A stretch of DNA of 64,000 nt from Luzula sylvatica. Taxonomy: Eukaryota > Streptophyta > Magnoliopsida > Poales > Juncaceae. The stretch's first letter is position 1, and each line of letters begins with the position of its first letter. Below are positions 47,689 through 58,312 of the stretch, in pieces. The notes under the pieces are model-generated. The model saw nothing but the letters and a program-made list of their open reading frames with translations, was not told the origin of the DNA and did no database searches. Where the stretch lies: contig OX326958.1 of assembly GCA_946800325.1 (NCBI GenBank), positions 11,480,001 to 11,544,000 on the forward strand. The letters run 5' to 3'. Made by a program: the position numbers and the translations under genes.

Positions 47689-48676
47689 TGAAAGATATAC
47701 AGTTTCGGATCAACCGTAAAATGTACACAAGGATAAATGAACGTACGCGTTCGTGGGCATAACTTTCAGTTAAAGAATCCAATTTGAATGGTTCAAATTG
47801 GGTTAGATAGATAATGAGATTATCTATAACTTTCATGAAGAAATATATTTCATATGAACGAAGTATCAGTGTCGTTTCAATGAAATACCGAAAGGGTGCA
47901 ACGGTATGACATACAGTTAGTAAAACTATCATAATGTTTGCATACGGACTCCAATTGGGATGGGCCAAATTGGGTTGGAAGGATAATAATATTATCTACA
48001 ACTTTCGTGAAGGTTGATTTTCTGTTAAAGGAATTTAACAATTTGGTTTTTACAGAATACTGAAAGAGTACATGCAGTTTTCTGTGTGAAAAGGTGTATA
48101 TTGGATATACATGTCTTTTGACCCATCCTAATCCAATGTGATATAAATAGGATGTTTCTCTCTCCTCGAATCAATCCAATCAGTTCAATCAGTCCAAGCA
48201 ATTGAATTAATAAGATTAATCCAGAAAATAGAGAGTCATCTTTCGGAGAGTGAAAGAGTGCGAAGAGAGAAAACCGAAAAAAGAGTTTTTCTCGGAATAG
48301 AGAATCAATTCAATCGAGCAAATTTGCCGGTGCTTCGTCTAGGCAGTTGCACCCGCGAACGAAGTCTTACGACTCAAGGTGGATACGAGTAGAGGAGCGA
48401 CATCCATGGCTCTTCGATTGTGATCGAACCGGAGGAACAAAGGACGTCGACAAAACGGTGAGAGACTCGTGGTGTGGGACGCGCGACTAGTCACCAACGT
48501 GACAGGAGAAAGAAGGAAACATGATCAACCCTTCGAGTGCAATCAATTTTGCACGGGTAATGTACTATCCTTCTTTTGCATCGTACTCTCGAAGTCGAGG
48601 CGTGATCTCGGGTTTTGGGAACCGGACCGGGCCTTCATATCCGCTGCGCGGGCCCGGGGTCTGGATAATTCCCTTA
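47689..48676 (+). repeat. LTR C (third LTR family), probable 5' LTR
   Basis: It begins TGAAAGATATACAG inside the satellite and is collinear with LTRs A and B, including GATATAAATAGGATG (TATA, 48141) and CCGGGCCTTCATATCCGC. Its end is altered (CCCTTA instead of CCCAACA). Unlike A and B it is followed by a primer-binding site and leader, so it is a 5' LTR. No matching 3' LTR is in the window. The left flank is a T run and gives no target duplication. Confidence 0.85.
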
Positions 48677-48678
48677 AG

Positions 48679-48690
48679 TGGTATCAGAGC
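48679..48690 (+). other. primer-binding site
   Basis: TGGTATCAGAGC, the initiator tRNA-Met type primer site, lies two bases after LTR C. Confidence 0.85.
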
Positions 48691-49733
48691 GATCGCCATC
48701 GATTCGAGGGTCGAATCATAGTCGTATATTAGATATACGCACGGGTTATCAAAGTTCGTACCCGTTTGCATGATGTTACATATAGAGAAAGTCAAATTTC
48801 GTTAAAATCACAAGTGAAATTCACTAGAGATCAATCAAAAGTTGATTGAGAGTATCTAGGAATGATCGTGAAAAAGGTTTCATGATTGATCGTTTTGGAA
48901 ACGAGCGAAAACAGAGGAAACTGCAGAAAAATCGCATATTCCGTTACAACGGACTTGGAGTTCCGTTGTAACGGACCCTGTATATGATACATGGATTTGG
49001 GGATAATCTGCAGAAATCACATAGTCCGTTACAACAGACTTGGAGTTCCGTTGTAACGGACCCTGTATATGATACAGGGATGTGAGGAGGACTGTGAATA
49101 AACGCATAGTCCGTTATAACGGACTGGGAGTTCCGTTGTAACGGACCTTGTATGAGATACGAGGATGCGGGGATGCCTATGGTGTCTTTTGGAGTCCGTT
49201 GTAACGGACATGGTCCGTTATAACGGAATAGTTCCTGGAAATTTGGACAAACATTCGCAGTTCAGTCCGTTGTAATGGACCAAGGTTGCGCTATAACGGA
49301 ATAGTTTCTGGAAATTTGGACAAAAATTCGCAGTTCAGTCCGTTGTAACGGACGTTGGGTTCGTTGTAACGGAGTGAAGGAGAAGCATGGTCTGTTGTAA
49401 CGGACTATGGTGCGTTACAACGGAATAGTCTCTGGATGGTGATTTTGTTTTCGCGATAACTTTGGCTACGAAGCTCGGAATTTTGAGTTCTTTATATCGA
49501 TATGATCGGCATCAATCATACTAGCATATAAGATAAGTAATTATTTAGAATAATTAGACTCCCTGATTAAATCATATGCATTTAGAAAATCTTGTGATAG
49601 TGATATAATATGATTATGTCACGAATTTAAGAAACATGAATGTCATGATCCCTCATAATATTTAAGTCATGGAAATGCAACATATATAATCATAATATGT
49701 TTAAATGGAATTTGTTTAAATGGAATTTGCGTG
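48691..49733 (+). other. leader of the third-family LTR element
   Basis: This is sequence downstream of the primer site without gag or pol ORFs. It holds the palindrome cluster at 48940-49424 and then AT-rich sequence. The element is either a large non-autonomous derivative or truncated. Where it ends is not visible. Confidence 0.6.
48940..49424. repeat. fourteen TCCGTTGTAACGGA-type near-palindromes
   Basis: TCCGTTRYAACGGA or one- to two-base variants start at 48940, 48962, 49025, 49047, 49110, 49132, 49195, 49214 and then about every 20-55 bp to 49411. The first part is an 85-bp tandem unit (starts 48940, 49025, 49110, 49195) with two motifs per unit separated by GGACTTGGAGT. The arms TCCGTT/AACGGA are conserved better than the sequence between motifs. 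Confidence 0.9.
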
Positions 49734-49942
49734 TCGTCATATCGTCGTATCAGCGTATCAGTGTCGTCATATCGTTTGCAAATATATAATTTGTGTCGTC
49801 ATATCGTCGTATCAGTGTCGTCATATCGTCGTCATATCGTCGTCATATCGTCGTATCAGCGTGTCGTCATATCGTCGTGTCGTCATATCGTCGTATCAGC
49901 GTATCAGTGTCGTCATATCGTCGTATCAGCGTATCAGTGCAA
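49734..49942. repeat. GTCGTCATATC/GTATCAGC compound repeat
   Basis: Words TCGTCATATCGTCGTATCAG and GTATCAGTG alternate irregularly about fifteen times. Both flanks carry TTTAAATGGAATTTGCGTG (49703-49734, 49953-49972), so the tract expanded inside, or between copies of, a short direct repeat. Confidence 0.85.
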
Positions 49943-49989
49943 CATATATAATTTGTTTAAATGGAATTTGCGTGGGTACGTTTAAATTC

Positions 49990-51000
49990 AATTATATAAT
50001 CATAATATGTTTGCAAATATATTGACGTAAATAAATACATTATAATTATAAATGTTCATGATATTTGCCTATCATGAATACATGAATTACAATTAATAAT
50101 GATTCATTAAATTGGTTCACCATTAGAAATACACACAAAATACACATAATATAACATGTTATAATTCAAACAAAATTAATGTTTCAAAACAAATAAAAGA
50201 AAATCGTGAATAATACACATAAAACCAAAATATATATTTAAAATTGTCATCCATTAACATAAAAATCTTAATTTTTTAAAAATAAAGAACACAATTATAA
50301 ATTATACCATAAAAATTAACAATTGAGTCATTGTTTCATATGAGGATTATGTATAGAGTCCCAATAACACAAAATTAACATTCTTGATGACGCAACAAGA
50401 GAGAATTAAGCAGGTCGATTAGTATTATGGATTGACTCAATTAACGATTTAATTGACCGTTTAATTGAATTGACACGTCAATTAACATTATTAATATTAA
50501 CATATTATAAATTAGTGATGTGTTAATTAAACGTGTCAATTAACATTTAATTGATTTAATTAAAAATGCTAATAAATTTAATTTGTCATCTCAGCAAGGA
50601 TATTTTGATGATTTTGGATGTCAATTATATTATTTTTATCATACATGAGTATAATTTGAATTGCAATAGAATCCAAAAAAAAAAAAAAAAAAAAAGAGAC
50701 ATGACAGGTGTCACCATGTGGTGACATGTACGAAAATATAAATATTGAAGTATATTTTTTTTTTTTTGCAGTCGAATTTATTTACAATTATCCTTTAAAT
50801 CTTTCCCAACAACCAAATTTTGTATGCCAATTATTTCTTTTTTAATACTAACAGGCATTTTGAAATAACAATATACTATTTTATATATCTAATATAATGT
50901 TTTGAATACTAGCTTACTTTTTAGCTGCCAATCACAGACTTTCAATATGCCATTTAAATTATTTAACACCAATATATTTTATATGTCCATTATATTTTTG
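49990..51000. other. intergenic, AT-rich
   Basis: No gene is seen. A poly-A of about 21 bases is at 50672-50692. CACGTCAATTAACATT and CGTGTCAATTAACATT occur at 50476 and 50531. Confidence 0.4.
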
Positions 51001-51250
51001 TATATAAATATATTTTAAAACACTCTTGCTTTGTTCTCTCTCGTATCTCTCTCTCTCCCCGTGTTGAACTCACTCGAGCCGAAGCCAAAGCCAAAGAAAC
51101 TAATCGACATCCCCCTCCCTCCATTCTCATTCTCTCTCATGTATCTTCCCCTATCTATTTGTCTAAGACTTTCTCTGGGTTTGGGCAAAAGATTCTGATT
51201 GAAGCAACGAAAGAGGGTTGCTGTGAGAAGACCCGTCGACACTGTACCCA
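51001..51250 (+). promoter_or_regulatory. possible TATA box and 5' UTR
   Basis: TATATAAATATA (51000) is followed by a CT-rich leader (CTCTCTCGTATCTCTCTCTC at 51036). Further down, a TCTTTGTAG acceptor-like motif at 51574 precedes GAGCTTCATGC. This looks like the promoter, leader exon and UTR intron of a plus-strand gene, possibly the candidate at 51782. Confidence 0.35.
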
Positions 51251-51781
51251 ATCCTGACGAAAGTATGTGTCGTTTGGATGAATTGGCTACGAATTGGATG
51301 AGTGGTCTCTGTGTTGCATGAATTTCAACTATAGATTGAATGCGACAGGTTTGAATTAGCAATCAATTGAAATGGATTAGGTATAATTTAGCAATCAATT
51401 GCAATGAATTAGGTCTGAATTAGCTACGAATTTGTAGGAGCAAATTTATGCCAATTAAGACTGAATTTTATGCAATCATTTGTTGATCAATCCTGAATTT
51501 GGATGTCAAATTATGAATTCATGTTTCGATAAAATCTCCACAAAAAAATAGTCATTCTTTTATATTTCTTTTAATCTTTGTAGGAGCTTCATGCAATTCT
51601 TCTACTGCTTGTGATCTTTTCAAGAAGAAGAATTAATTTCAGCTTTTCTTCACACTTTTTGCTTGTAATTCTTTCTCCTTCTCATAATTATTTCTTAAAT
51701 TATCCACATATCTTACTTCATTTCTTTACTTGTAAGAATACTTTTTAATACAAATGTTTGTTGTTACTGAATTGAGTGTTC

Positions 51782-51958
51782 ATGGCAGAGAGAATAAGCA
51801 CTTTCTTAAAGGAGATTGGGAAGAAATTTTAAAGCCAAATTTATTTCGACTCGCAGGGGATATTCATTTCGGTCTTCTGGTCGGTTCCACTCGTCATTTT
51901 CATCGTGCTCATTATTGTAAGTTATTCATTCGATTACTTATTTAGCATAAATAAATGA
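51782..51958 (+). pseudogene. candidate small membrane protein with an in-frame stop
   Basis: From ATG at 51782 the frame reads MAERISTFLKEIGKKF and then TAA (51830). The same frame stays open for another 41 codons to TGA at 51956. The second part contains a clear hydrophobic segment (GIFISVFWSVPLVIFIVLII). A basic amphipathic start followed by one transmembrane segment is typical of small tail-anchored or single-pass proteins. It could be a pseudogene, a readthrough product, or chance. CTCGCAG just before GGGATATTC also looks like a splice acceptor, so the hydrophobic part might be an exon joined to something else. No family is recognised. Confidence 0.3.
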
Positions 51959-52177
51959 AATAATTAAATATTAGGCGGAATTTCATGTGTTGGTTATATT
52001 AGAAAACATCAAATATAGAATATTATTTACAAGTATAAAAGTAACGGAATAAAGTAACTTAATAATTAAAATGTAGAATATTTATTTACAAGTACAAGTA
52101 ACGAAATAATATAAAATGTTGAATATTTATTTACAAGTAAGAAAAGGTAATAATATAAATATTTACAGATTATCGTC

Positions 52178-52888
52178 CTAATGCGAGGCCAAACAACTAA
52201 AAATTCTTCGAAAGAAGCCCGTCCTTGCGCCTGTAATGGCAGGGCCTGGGCTGTTATCCTCTTCCGGCGGCGCACTAACCTCTCCCAAAAATGGACTGGA
52301 TACAAATCCGCCACCTGGCGTCCTCCGAATGGTCAGGCCTGCCGGTTCCCCTCCGGACCCCTCTCCAATACTTATCGGTATTGCTCGCCGACAAACTGGA
52401 CACGAATTGCGAAGCGAGAGCCACGGCATGATGCAGTCATGATGGTAAAGATGGTTGCATGCCGTCTGACGAGCTTCGCACCCAAGCTCAAAAGGCTCCG
52501 TGCAAACCGCACAATGAGACTTCGACTCTATATGGCCGGAGGAGATGGTTATGGTCGGCATGGATGTTATTGAGGGTTTCCATGGAGCGAGGTTTCGAAT
52601 CCCGTTAGCCTCCAAAAGTCGTTCTAGGAAGCCGGTGTTCAGAAAGAAGTCTGAAATTTCATCGGGTAACGGGTGCAGACCCGTTCCGTCTTCGCCATGG
52701 TAGAAAAAATCGTAGTTTGTTCCCCCCGTTGCGGGTCCCTCTCGTCCAAGTACCAGTATCGGGTTGAAGGGGGTATTCACATGGGGTTGGAGAGGTCGGC
52801 GTGCATTTGCACGTTGCAAATTGCGGACCCCGCGCCGCAGGAACGCACGGCTGCGAGAAACGAGTGTTGTGCGCGATGCTTCTGACAT
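52178..52888 (-). CDS. RING-H2 type E3 ubiquitin ligase, 236 aa
   Basis: The protein is a probable ubiquitin ligase that recruits E2 enzymes through a C3H2C3 RING. The ligands are C126, C129, C144, H146, H149, C152, C163 and C166 (CAVC ... CNHLYHHDC ... CPVC). The RING and the preceding DFFLNTGFLERLLE segment resemble the plant RHC1A/RING1/CIP8 class, whose members have a Leu-rich helix and then the RING. The N-terminal zinc-ribbon of many of those proteins is missing; instead there is an Arg-rich stretch (residues 7-31). No transmembrane segment is seen, so it is probably cytosolic or nuclear. The start is the ATG at 52888 (MSEASRTTL). The frame is open upstream to a TTG at 53062, with another ATG at 52999, but that extension lacks family-like sequence. 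It appears intronless. Substrate unknown. Confidence 0.88.
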   Translation of the reverse strand: MSEASRTTLVSRSRAFLRRGVRNLQRANARRPLQPHVNTPFNPILVLGREGPATGGTNYDFFYHGEDGTGLHPLPDEISDFFLNTGFLERLLEANGIRNLAPWKPSITSMPTITISSGHIESKSHCAVCTEPFELGCEARQTACNHLYHHDCIMPWLSLRNSCPVCRRAIPISIGEGSGGEPAGLTIRRTPGGGFVSSPFLGEVSAPPEEDNSPGPAITGARTGFFRRIFSCLASH

Positions 52889-54860
52889 GTTATTAATGCT
52901 TGATAGCAAATTATTGCTGCTTGCTTGATAACGAATAATACATTCGAAATGAATTGCACTGATACATTCATATAAGAAGCTTGATATCAAACTACACATT
53001 TCTATATTTCGATTTTGTTTCAAACCTAACACCTCACACTTAACAACTGACGACGAGATCAACCTATTTTTGGAAAATCACTACATCGTTTTCCTTACGC
53101 AGCTGATTACACTGTAAGTCGATTTTACACAAAAGTCCCTGCATTTTTCGCTTTAAATATTATTTTTGGTTTACTCATGAATTTACAGACTATTTTTTGT
53201 TTTGAATTTGCAGGGACTATTTTGCAATTTTGAGGGACTTTTGTAACAGTATGTTAATTGGAGTATTTATTATTAAAAATAAAGTCTGTTTTCTAATCAT
53301 ATGTTAATTGCAATATTATTAAAAAAATTATTTCTTATTTCATATTCATTCTAGAATACTTGTGTAATTGGAGTATATGTTAGTTGGTGTATTATTAAAA
53401 CATCATCATCATTGTTACAAAATGAAAAAAAAAAAACATTATAATATTTTTTTTATTAAATGGAGTAATTGTGTTGTGCTATGATAAACTTTAAGTTTTA
53501 GACATAAAAATAAGACTAAAAACATTTCGTGATGAAATATCAAATTTAACATTTTTTCTATGAAGATTTTAAAATGTACACTTTTTACATGTTTAGAATT
53601 AAATTTCAACAATGCAAAACCGTTGCATGATCATAATTTCAACAACATAAACTCAAAACATCATTAATATCAAAATTTAATCATATAATCTTAAGAAAAA
53701 ATATATTTGTTCCCTCTAATATTCCCTCAATATATTGATGTGTTGTCACTATTACATAAATGCATTGAATGTTTAATATTTTAAATAATAAATTGACAAA
53801 CCGTATTAATTACGTGACAAACAGTATTAATTAGACGGGAAACCACATTGATTAGGTGGTAAACCAAATTATTAAAACATGATTTGTTTTATTTAATATT
53901 TTTGTTATATTTAATTTAACACATGACAAGTCATATTTATATGAATAATTTTTTATTATTTTATTTTCAATCTTTTTTAAAAGTAAATATTTTCATTTTC
54001 ATTTTACTTATTTTTGCGCAATAAATATTTTTATTTTTTTTTGTTATATTTTTGTTTATTTTTTATGATATTTTATTCATGTGTATACGTTTAACACATG
54101 TTAAATAATATATTAATTCAGTCTAATTTATTTTCTAAATTTATATATTTGAATTCGATTAATTATAGATGGTGGTAAATAAAATAATTAAAAATATTAA
54201 ATAAATTAATGATGTGTGAAACGGTGAATTATTTTTCTCATTTTTTTTTCCTATATATATATAATGCGAAAAATTAAATGATCTTCGTTTATCACTACAT
54301 CCAATTTGGATCTAATTTGGTCCCAACTAGTGGATTTTAAGGAAATGTTTATCATCACTATGTCCTATCGGATACGATGCCCATATTCATGCATCATAAT
54401 AAATATGAATTTTCCAATTTAACAAAAAAACAAAGCAATTCAACATGATAAACCCCCCATTAAATAATCGTATCCTATTGTTTCTTTTAGAGAATAAATA
54501 TAAATATGAAACCCAATAAATAATAATACATCTAAATCTATAAAAAAGCTATAAATTCCGTTCAATAAAATATAATTAGAAATTAAGATTTCATAACCAA
54601 AGCAGTCGAACATGTAAATTCTCAACTTTTAACAGGACATGAAATCAGAGCTCATCAGCATGAAGGGTACAGAAATTAGAAACTTCTGAAAGAAAAATCA
54701 ATCAAGATAAATACAAAAATCGATGCAATAATCATACAAGAACCGACAAAGATAACTCCAAATTTATAAATAAGCCATTAAAAATTAGTTCCAAATTGGA
54801 CTTTCTAAAAACATCAAACATTAAAATATCTAAAAACCAGCAAACATCGATGCAATAATC
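52889..54860. other. intergenic between RING gene and RPL39
   Basis: AT-rich without a gene. At 53106-53250 GTCGATTTTACACAAAAGTC and GAGGGACTTTTGTAACAG form a short inverted motif of the kind seen in MULE ends. Two TTAATTACGTGACAAAC/TTAATTAGACGGGAAAC words lie near 53805-53840. Confidence 0.4.
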
Positions 54861-55405
54861 TTAAAACCCTAGCTTGGTGCGGCGCCAGTGTCTGCGCTTA
54901 GCATTGTACCTGAATCAAACAAAATAGAAAATTGTTTTAACACATATAAATGATTTATTTTAGTGCTAGTTAAATTACAAAAGTGAAAACTAAGTACAAA
55001 TAAAATTAAAATAGACCATAAATCTGCTGAAAAATCTTCACTGGCATTTACAATAACTATAAACAATTACAATTGCGAATACGATGTTTACTTTAAAACT
55101 CAAAACACACAATTCCCACGATATTCGAAGAGTTTTGAATCGAATTTGATATCTACAGACGAAATCGTAAAAAAAAAACCAAAATATAAGAAATTTACCT
55201 TATGGTGTTGTCAGTACGCATGCGAATCCAATGAGGGATGGGGCGATTCTGCCTCATCTTCTTCGCCAATTTTTTCTTTATAATAAATGTCTTGTGCGAC
55301 GGCTGAAATTTCGCAAAACAAACCGAAACATTAATCACAAATCCAAATATCAGAAATTCAAACAATCAAATCAAACTGAAATCAAAGATACAGAAACAAT
55401 ACCAT
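54861..55405 (-). CDS. RPL39: 60S ribosomal protein eL39 (RPL39), 51 aa, three exons
   Basis: This is a cytosolic large-subunit ribosomal protein that lies near the polypeptide exit tunnel. On the minus strand exon 1 is the ATG alone (55403-55405), exon 2 is 55199-55302 and exon 3 is 54861-54909. Introns are 55303-55402 (100 bp) and 54910-55198, both GT-AG. The splice junctions keep the frame and give 51 residues, the usual eL39 length: [20 protein letters not shown] follows the initiator Met, and the end is [11 protein letters not shown]. The residue after KTF is Ile where Arg is more usual, a mild oddity. The protein is very basic, as expected. It is divergent from the gene at 55769 and shares its upstream region. 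ORF finders miss it because the exons are short. Confidence 0.96.
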
Positions 55406-55444
55406 CTTCGCTCGATCTTCTTCCGGCGGCGACGGCGCGATGAA

Positions 55445-55452
55445 AAACCCTA
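55445..55452 (-). promoter_or_regulatory. telo-box
   Basis: AAACCCTA (TAGGGTTT on the RPL39 strand) lies 40 bases before the RPL39 ATG. Telo-boxes are standard in plant ribosomal protein promoters. Confidence 0.7.
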
Positions 55453-55499
55453 AAAATCAGCAATGAAAAGACTATTGTACCGTGTTTATGTATGAGGGA

Positions 55500-55590
55500 G
55501 TATATCACGTGAAAAGCACGTGATCTCGATAATAGGACGGTTCGTTTATTAACTATGGGCCTTTATAATATTAAGCCCAATTGGGGTATA
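55500..55590. promoter_or_regulatory. shared divergent promoter: two G-boxes and site II elements
   Basis: CACGTG occurs at 55506-55511 and 55517-55522, 11 bp apart. TGGGCC (site II, 55556-55561) and AAGCCCAA (55573-55580, its inverse form) follow. Site II plus telo-box pairs are known drivers of plant translation and mitochondrial protein genes. The 363 bp between the two start codons make a bidirectional promoter likely. Confidence 0.65.
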
Positions 55591-55742
55591 ATGTATTTGA
55601 GAATTCAATTCCCAATAAACGCAAAGGTAAAAAGGAATGGTTTACCTGGTTTCTACAACAATACGGAATTCAGGTCCCGTTTTCGTAACAGTGCATCTCT
55701 TCGTGCCATTCTTCTTCTTTTACACAGTGACCAGTACAGCGC

Positions 55743-55766
55743 CATGGCTGATACCTCAAAACCTTG
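55743..55766 (+). other. short upstream ORF
   Basis: ATGGCTGATACCTCAAAACC then TTGA encodes seven residues and ends two bases before the main ATG at 55769. If it is in the mRNA, reinitiation or leaky scanning would be needed. A longer in-frame start at 55637 could bypass it. Confidence 0.5.
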
Positions 55767-55768
55767 AC

Positions 55769-56745
55769 ATGCTGCTTTCACGAGCCCGTACAAGCCTCCA
55801 ATCTCGAGTTTACGGTACGATCCGGATCCGATGGCTTTCCGCTGTATCCGATCGCGATGCTGGCGGAGGAGGAGGTACAAATGGTGAGAAGGGGGCGTTG
55901 ACGGAGGCGGAGGCGAGGAGGGATGCGTACAAACAGCTTCAGAATATGGATTTCATGAAGGCTACCAAGATTTTGCTCACGACTCCTCCTAAACGCAAGA
56001 AATTTGGGTAACATTTCATTCGTTATGAATTTTATTGCTTAATTGTAAAAAAAAAAAACTTTTATTACATTTTTGAAATTGATATAAATTTGCAATTATT
56101 GGCTAAAGTAATCAATTTTATAATCAAATTGTTCACTTTCAATTCAATCAAACAAACAATTAATTTGCTTCATAATGTATTTAACTTTTAGGGTTTAGGG
56201 TTTTAGATTGAATTTACATAATCCCCTTTTTTCTTGAATTTGCAGTTTTGATTTTCATTTGGTGCAATTTTTCTTTGCTTGCATGCCCTCTTTAGGTAAA
56301 TTGGCAATATATTTATTAACTAATTTTGATTCCTTTAATACATATTTATTCTAACTTTCTTTTTTTTTACAGCCGTGTATTTGCTGGCTCAATACGCACG
56401 GAAAGATATGAAAAAATTCGAACAAGTATATGAATTAATTTAATCATTTTTACTAATTATTTTGTACGATAATTACTTTCGTTACAATCTTATAATTTAT
56501 CGTTTTGTAAGTAGGAAATGGAAGAGAAGAAAAAGAAAAAGGACGAAGAAGACAAAAAATTGAAAATGGCCCAATTGGAATCCATCGAGAAACAATCTGA
56601 AGAAAAATTATCGGTGGTGATCGAGAGATTAGATTCGTTAGAGCAAAGCGTAAAAGGAATAATCGACGACAAAAAGAAAACCGGGATTTCTAATTCTGTT
56701 TCTGGGACCAGTAGGAAATCCGAGAAAGTGGATACCGATAAGTAA
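55769..56745 (+). CDS. probable mitochondrial membrane/coiled-coil protein, 190 aa, four exons
   Basis: Exons are 55769-56007, 56246-56295 (50 bp), 56373-56425 (53 bp) and 56515-56745. All three introns are GT-AG and the frame is kept. Residues 1-30 are Arg/Ser-rich without acids until residue 27 (MLLSRARTSLQSRVYGTIRI), a typical mitochondrial presequence. A Gly-rich stretch (31-40) and a conserved-looking helix (EAEARRDAYKQLQNMDFMKA) follow. Exons 2-3 encode one hydrophobic segment (about 81-105, FDFHLVQFFFACMPSLAVYL). Exon 4 encodes a charged coiled coil (about 107-165). It is probably an inner-membrane protein with a soluble helical tail. I do not recognise a named family. The divergent pairing with RPL39 and the site II elements fit a housekeeping mitochondrial gene. 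An in-frame start at 55637 would add 44 residues but spoils the presequence. Confidence 0.85.
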
Positions 56746-58190
56746 GGGATTATGTTTCTCATATTTTTGAAGTATGTATTCATTCATTTTTACTAGCAAG
56801 TTTAAGAATTCAATGTATAATTATATACCATTTAATGATATATTTGATTTGAGCATCATGTAGTAAATGTCTTGTATTAATTTTGAACACGATTAGCTCC
56901 ATAAAATCATTATTTTGTCATAATTACTATGAGATTTGAATATTGAACTTATATTTGAATTTGAATTTTGAACTTGATCTTGAAGGTAAGTTCTTTACTC
57001 TAGTTAATATTAGCATGTATTGAATTAATGCTCATATTAATTAATTGAATAATTTCATATATACATCTATTAAATTAGAAAAATGTGGTAAATTAACAGA
57101 TAGAAAGTGATGACAAAACTACAGGGGTATATATGATATTTTCTTTTTCTATGTTCTGTTGAATAGTTGTTAATTTCCAATTTTTAAGGGTACACTACAC
57201 ATTAAATTTAAATTGTATATTGATTAATTAGCTCCACATTAGTGTGTCACATAATCAAAATATTAAATGCAGAGGCTTGATTCAAGTTAATTTAAAATTT
57301 GAATTTGGTCATAGTTTTCAGCAAGTGGAAGCTCTAAAGAGAATGAACTTTTAACAAAAGAAGAAAGGAATTAACTTGTCATTAATAATTAAAAACTCAT
57401 AACGTATGGGTAAAATATACATGAATATTTAAAGAATTAAATGCTAATAAATAATAAATACATGATATATACGATCATAAACTAATTATTTCCAAATTAT
57501 TAATTGCATATCTCTTTTCCATTAATTGTAATCAACTTAGTTCACGCATAGCTTACAACTAGGCAATTAGGGTTTGCATGCCAGCTTGAATTTAAAATAG
57601 TTTTTTTTTTACCCTTCAAAAAGTCGAATAATATTTTATATAAAAATGGAATATTCAACAAAGAAGTAAAATATCTGTAGGAACAAAAAAAAGAATTTTC
57701 TGTACTTATATCTTAACAAAAGTACATTGAGTTTCCTAAAATTAACAAAAAAAAAAGAAACTTGTTTAATTTGATGCATACATCAAAACTGCAAAAATAG
57801 CAACTTCCTAAAATTGAGGGAAGTATGTCTTGGCCCTCCATTGAATTATAACACTGGAGAGTCCAGTCTCTCCTAACATATTATCATTTCATCATTAATT
57901 CATATTCACTGGAGGGATTTAGTGATTAAAGATTTTTTGTTTACCGACCATGGCAACTTCCATATGCATGAATATACATCAAAAAATTGTTAAAATCACA
58001 CGAATATGGAATGTGTTAAAGAAGAGAGAGAAAGAGATTAAACCCTTGTGTGTCACTTTCCATTTTGAGCCCTCATATTTTTCCTCCTTACAAAAGAACC
58101 CTCAAATCATAACTTTCTAACATGTCACCTCTTCCAATCTCCTGAATCCTCATTTATTCCTTTCCTTATTTCTTGCACTGGCCCTCTCTC
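56746..58190. other. intergenic, 3' flank and distal zinc-finger promoter
   Basis: No gene is seen. AT-rich, no clear repeats. 57830-57880 has GCCCTCCATTGAATTATAAC and GGAGAGTCCAGTCTCTCC (inverted repeat), but no further structure. Confidence 0.4.
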
Positions 58191-58312
58191 TATAAACTCT
58201 CCCTCTCAACTCTCGCTCTCTCTCTCTCCCTCTCCCTCTCCCTCTCCCTCCCTCTCTCTGTCCCTCTTTGCTCGTGTCTGTGTGTGCGTGAGTGTGTTGT
58301 GTTTACCCTTTA
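58191..58312 (+). promoter_or_regulatory. TATA box and CT-rich 5' UTR of the zinc-finger gene
   Basis: TATAAA at 58191-58196 lies 117 bp before the ATG. A pyrimidine tract of TCTCTC/CCCTCT runs from 58198 to 58265, as in many plant core promoters and leaders. Confidence 0.7.

Noticed and set aside
48940..49424. CRISPR-like array
   Set aside because: Repeats are near-palindromes at irregular spacing with similar, not unique, spacers, inside a plant retroelement leader.
49720..50025. 101-codon ORF rich in SSYRRISV
   Set aside because: It is a translation of the GTCGTCATATC repeat.
52889..53062. 58-residue N-terminal extension of the RING protein
   Set aside because: It opens on TTG. The extension is unlike the family, and MSEASRTTL at 52888 is a natural start. 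The ATG at 52999 remains a minor possibility.
58292..58312. Seven-codon N-terminal extension of the zinc-finger protein
   Set aside because: It begins with GTG, which is not a normal plant start. The ATG at 58313 is the first good start.
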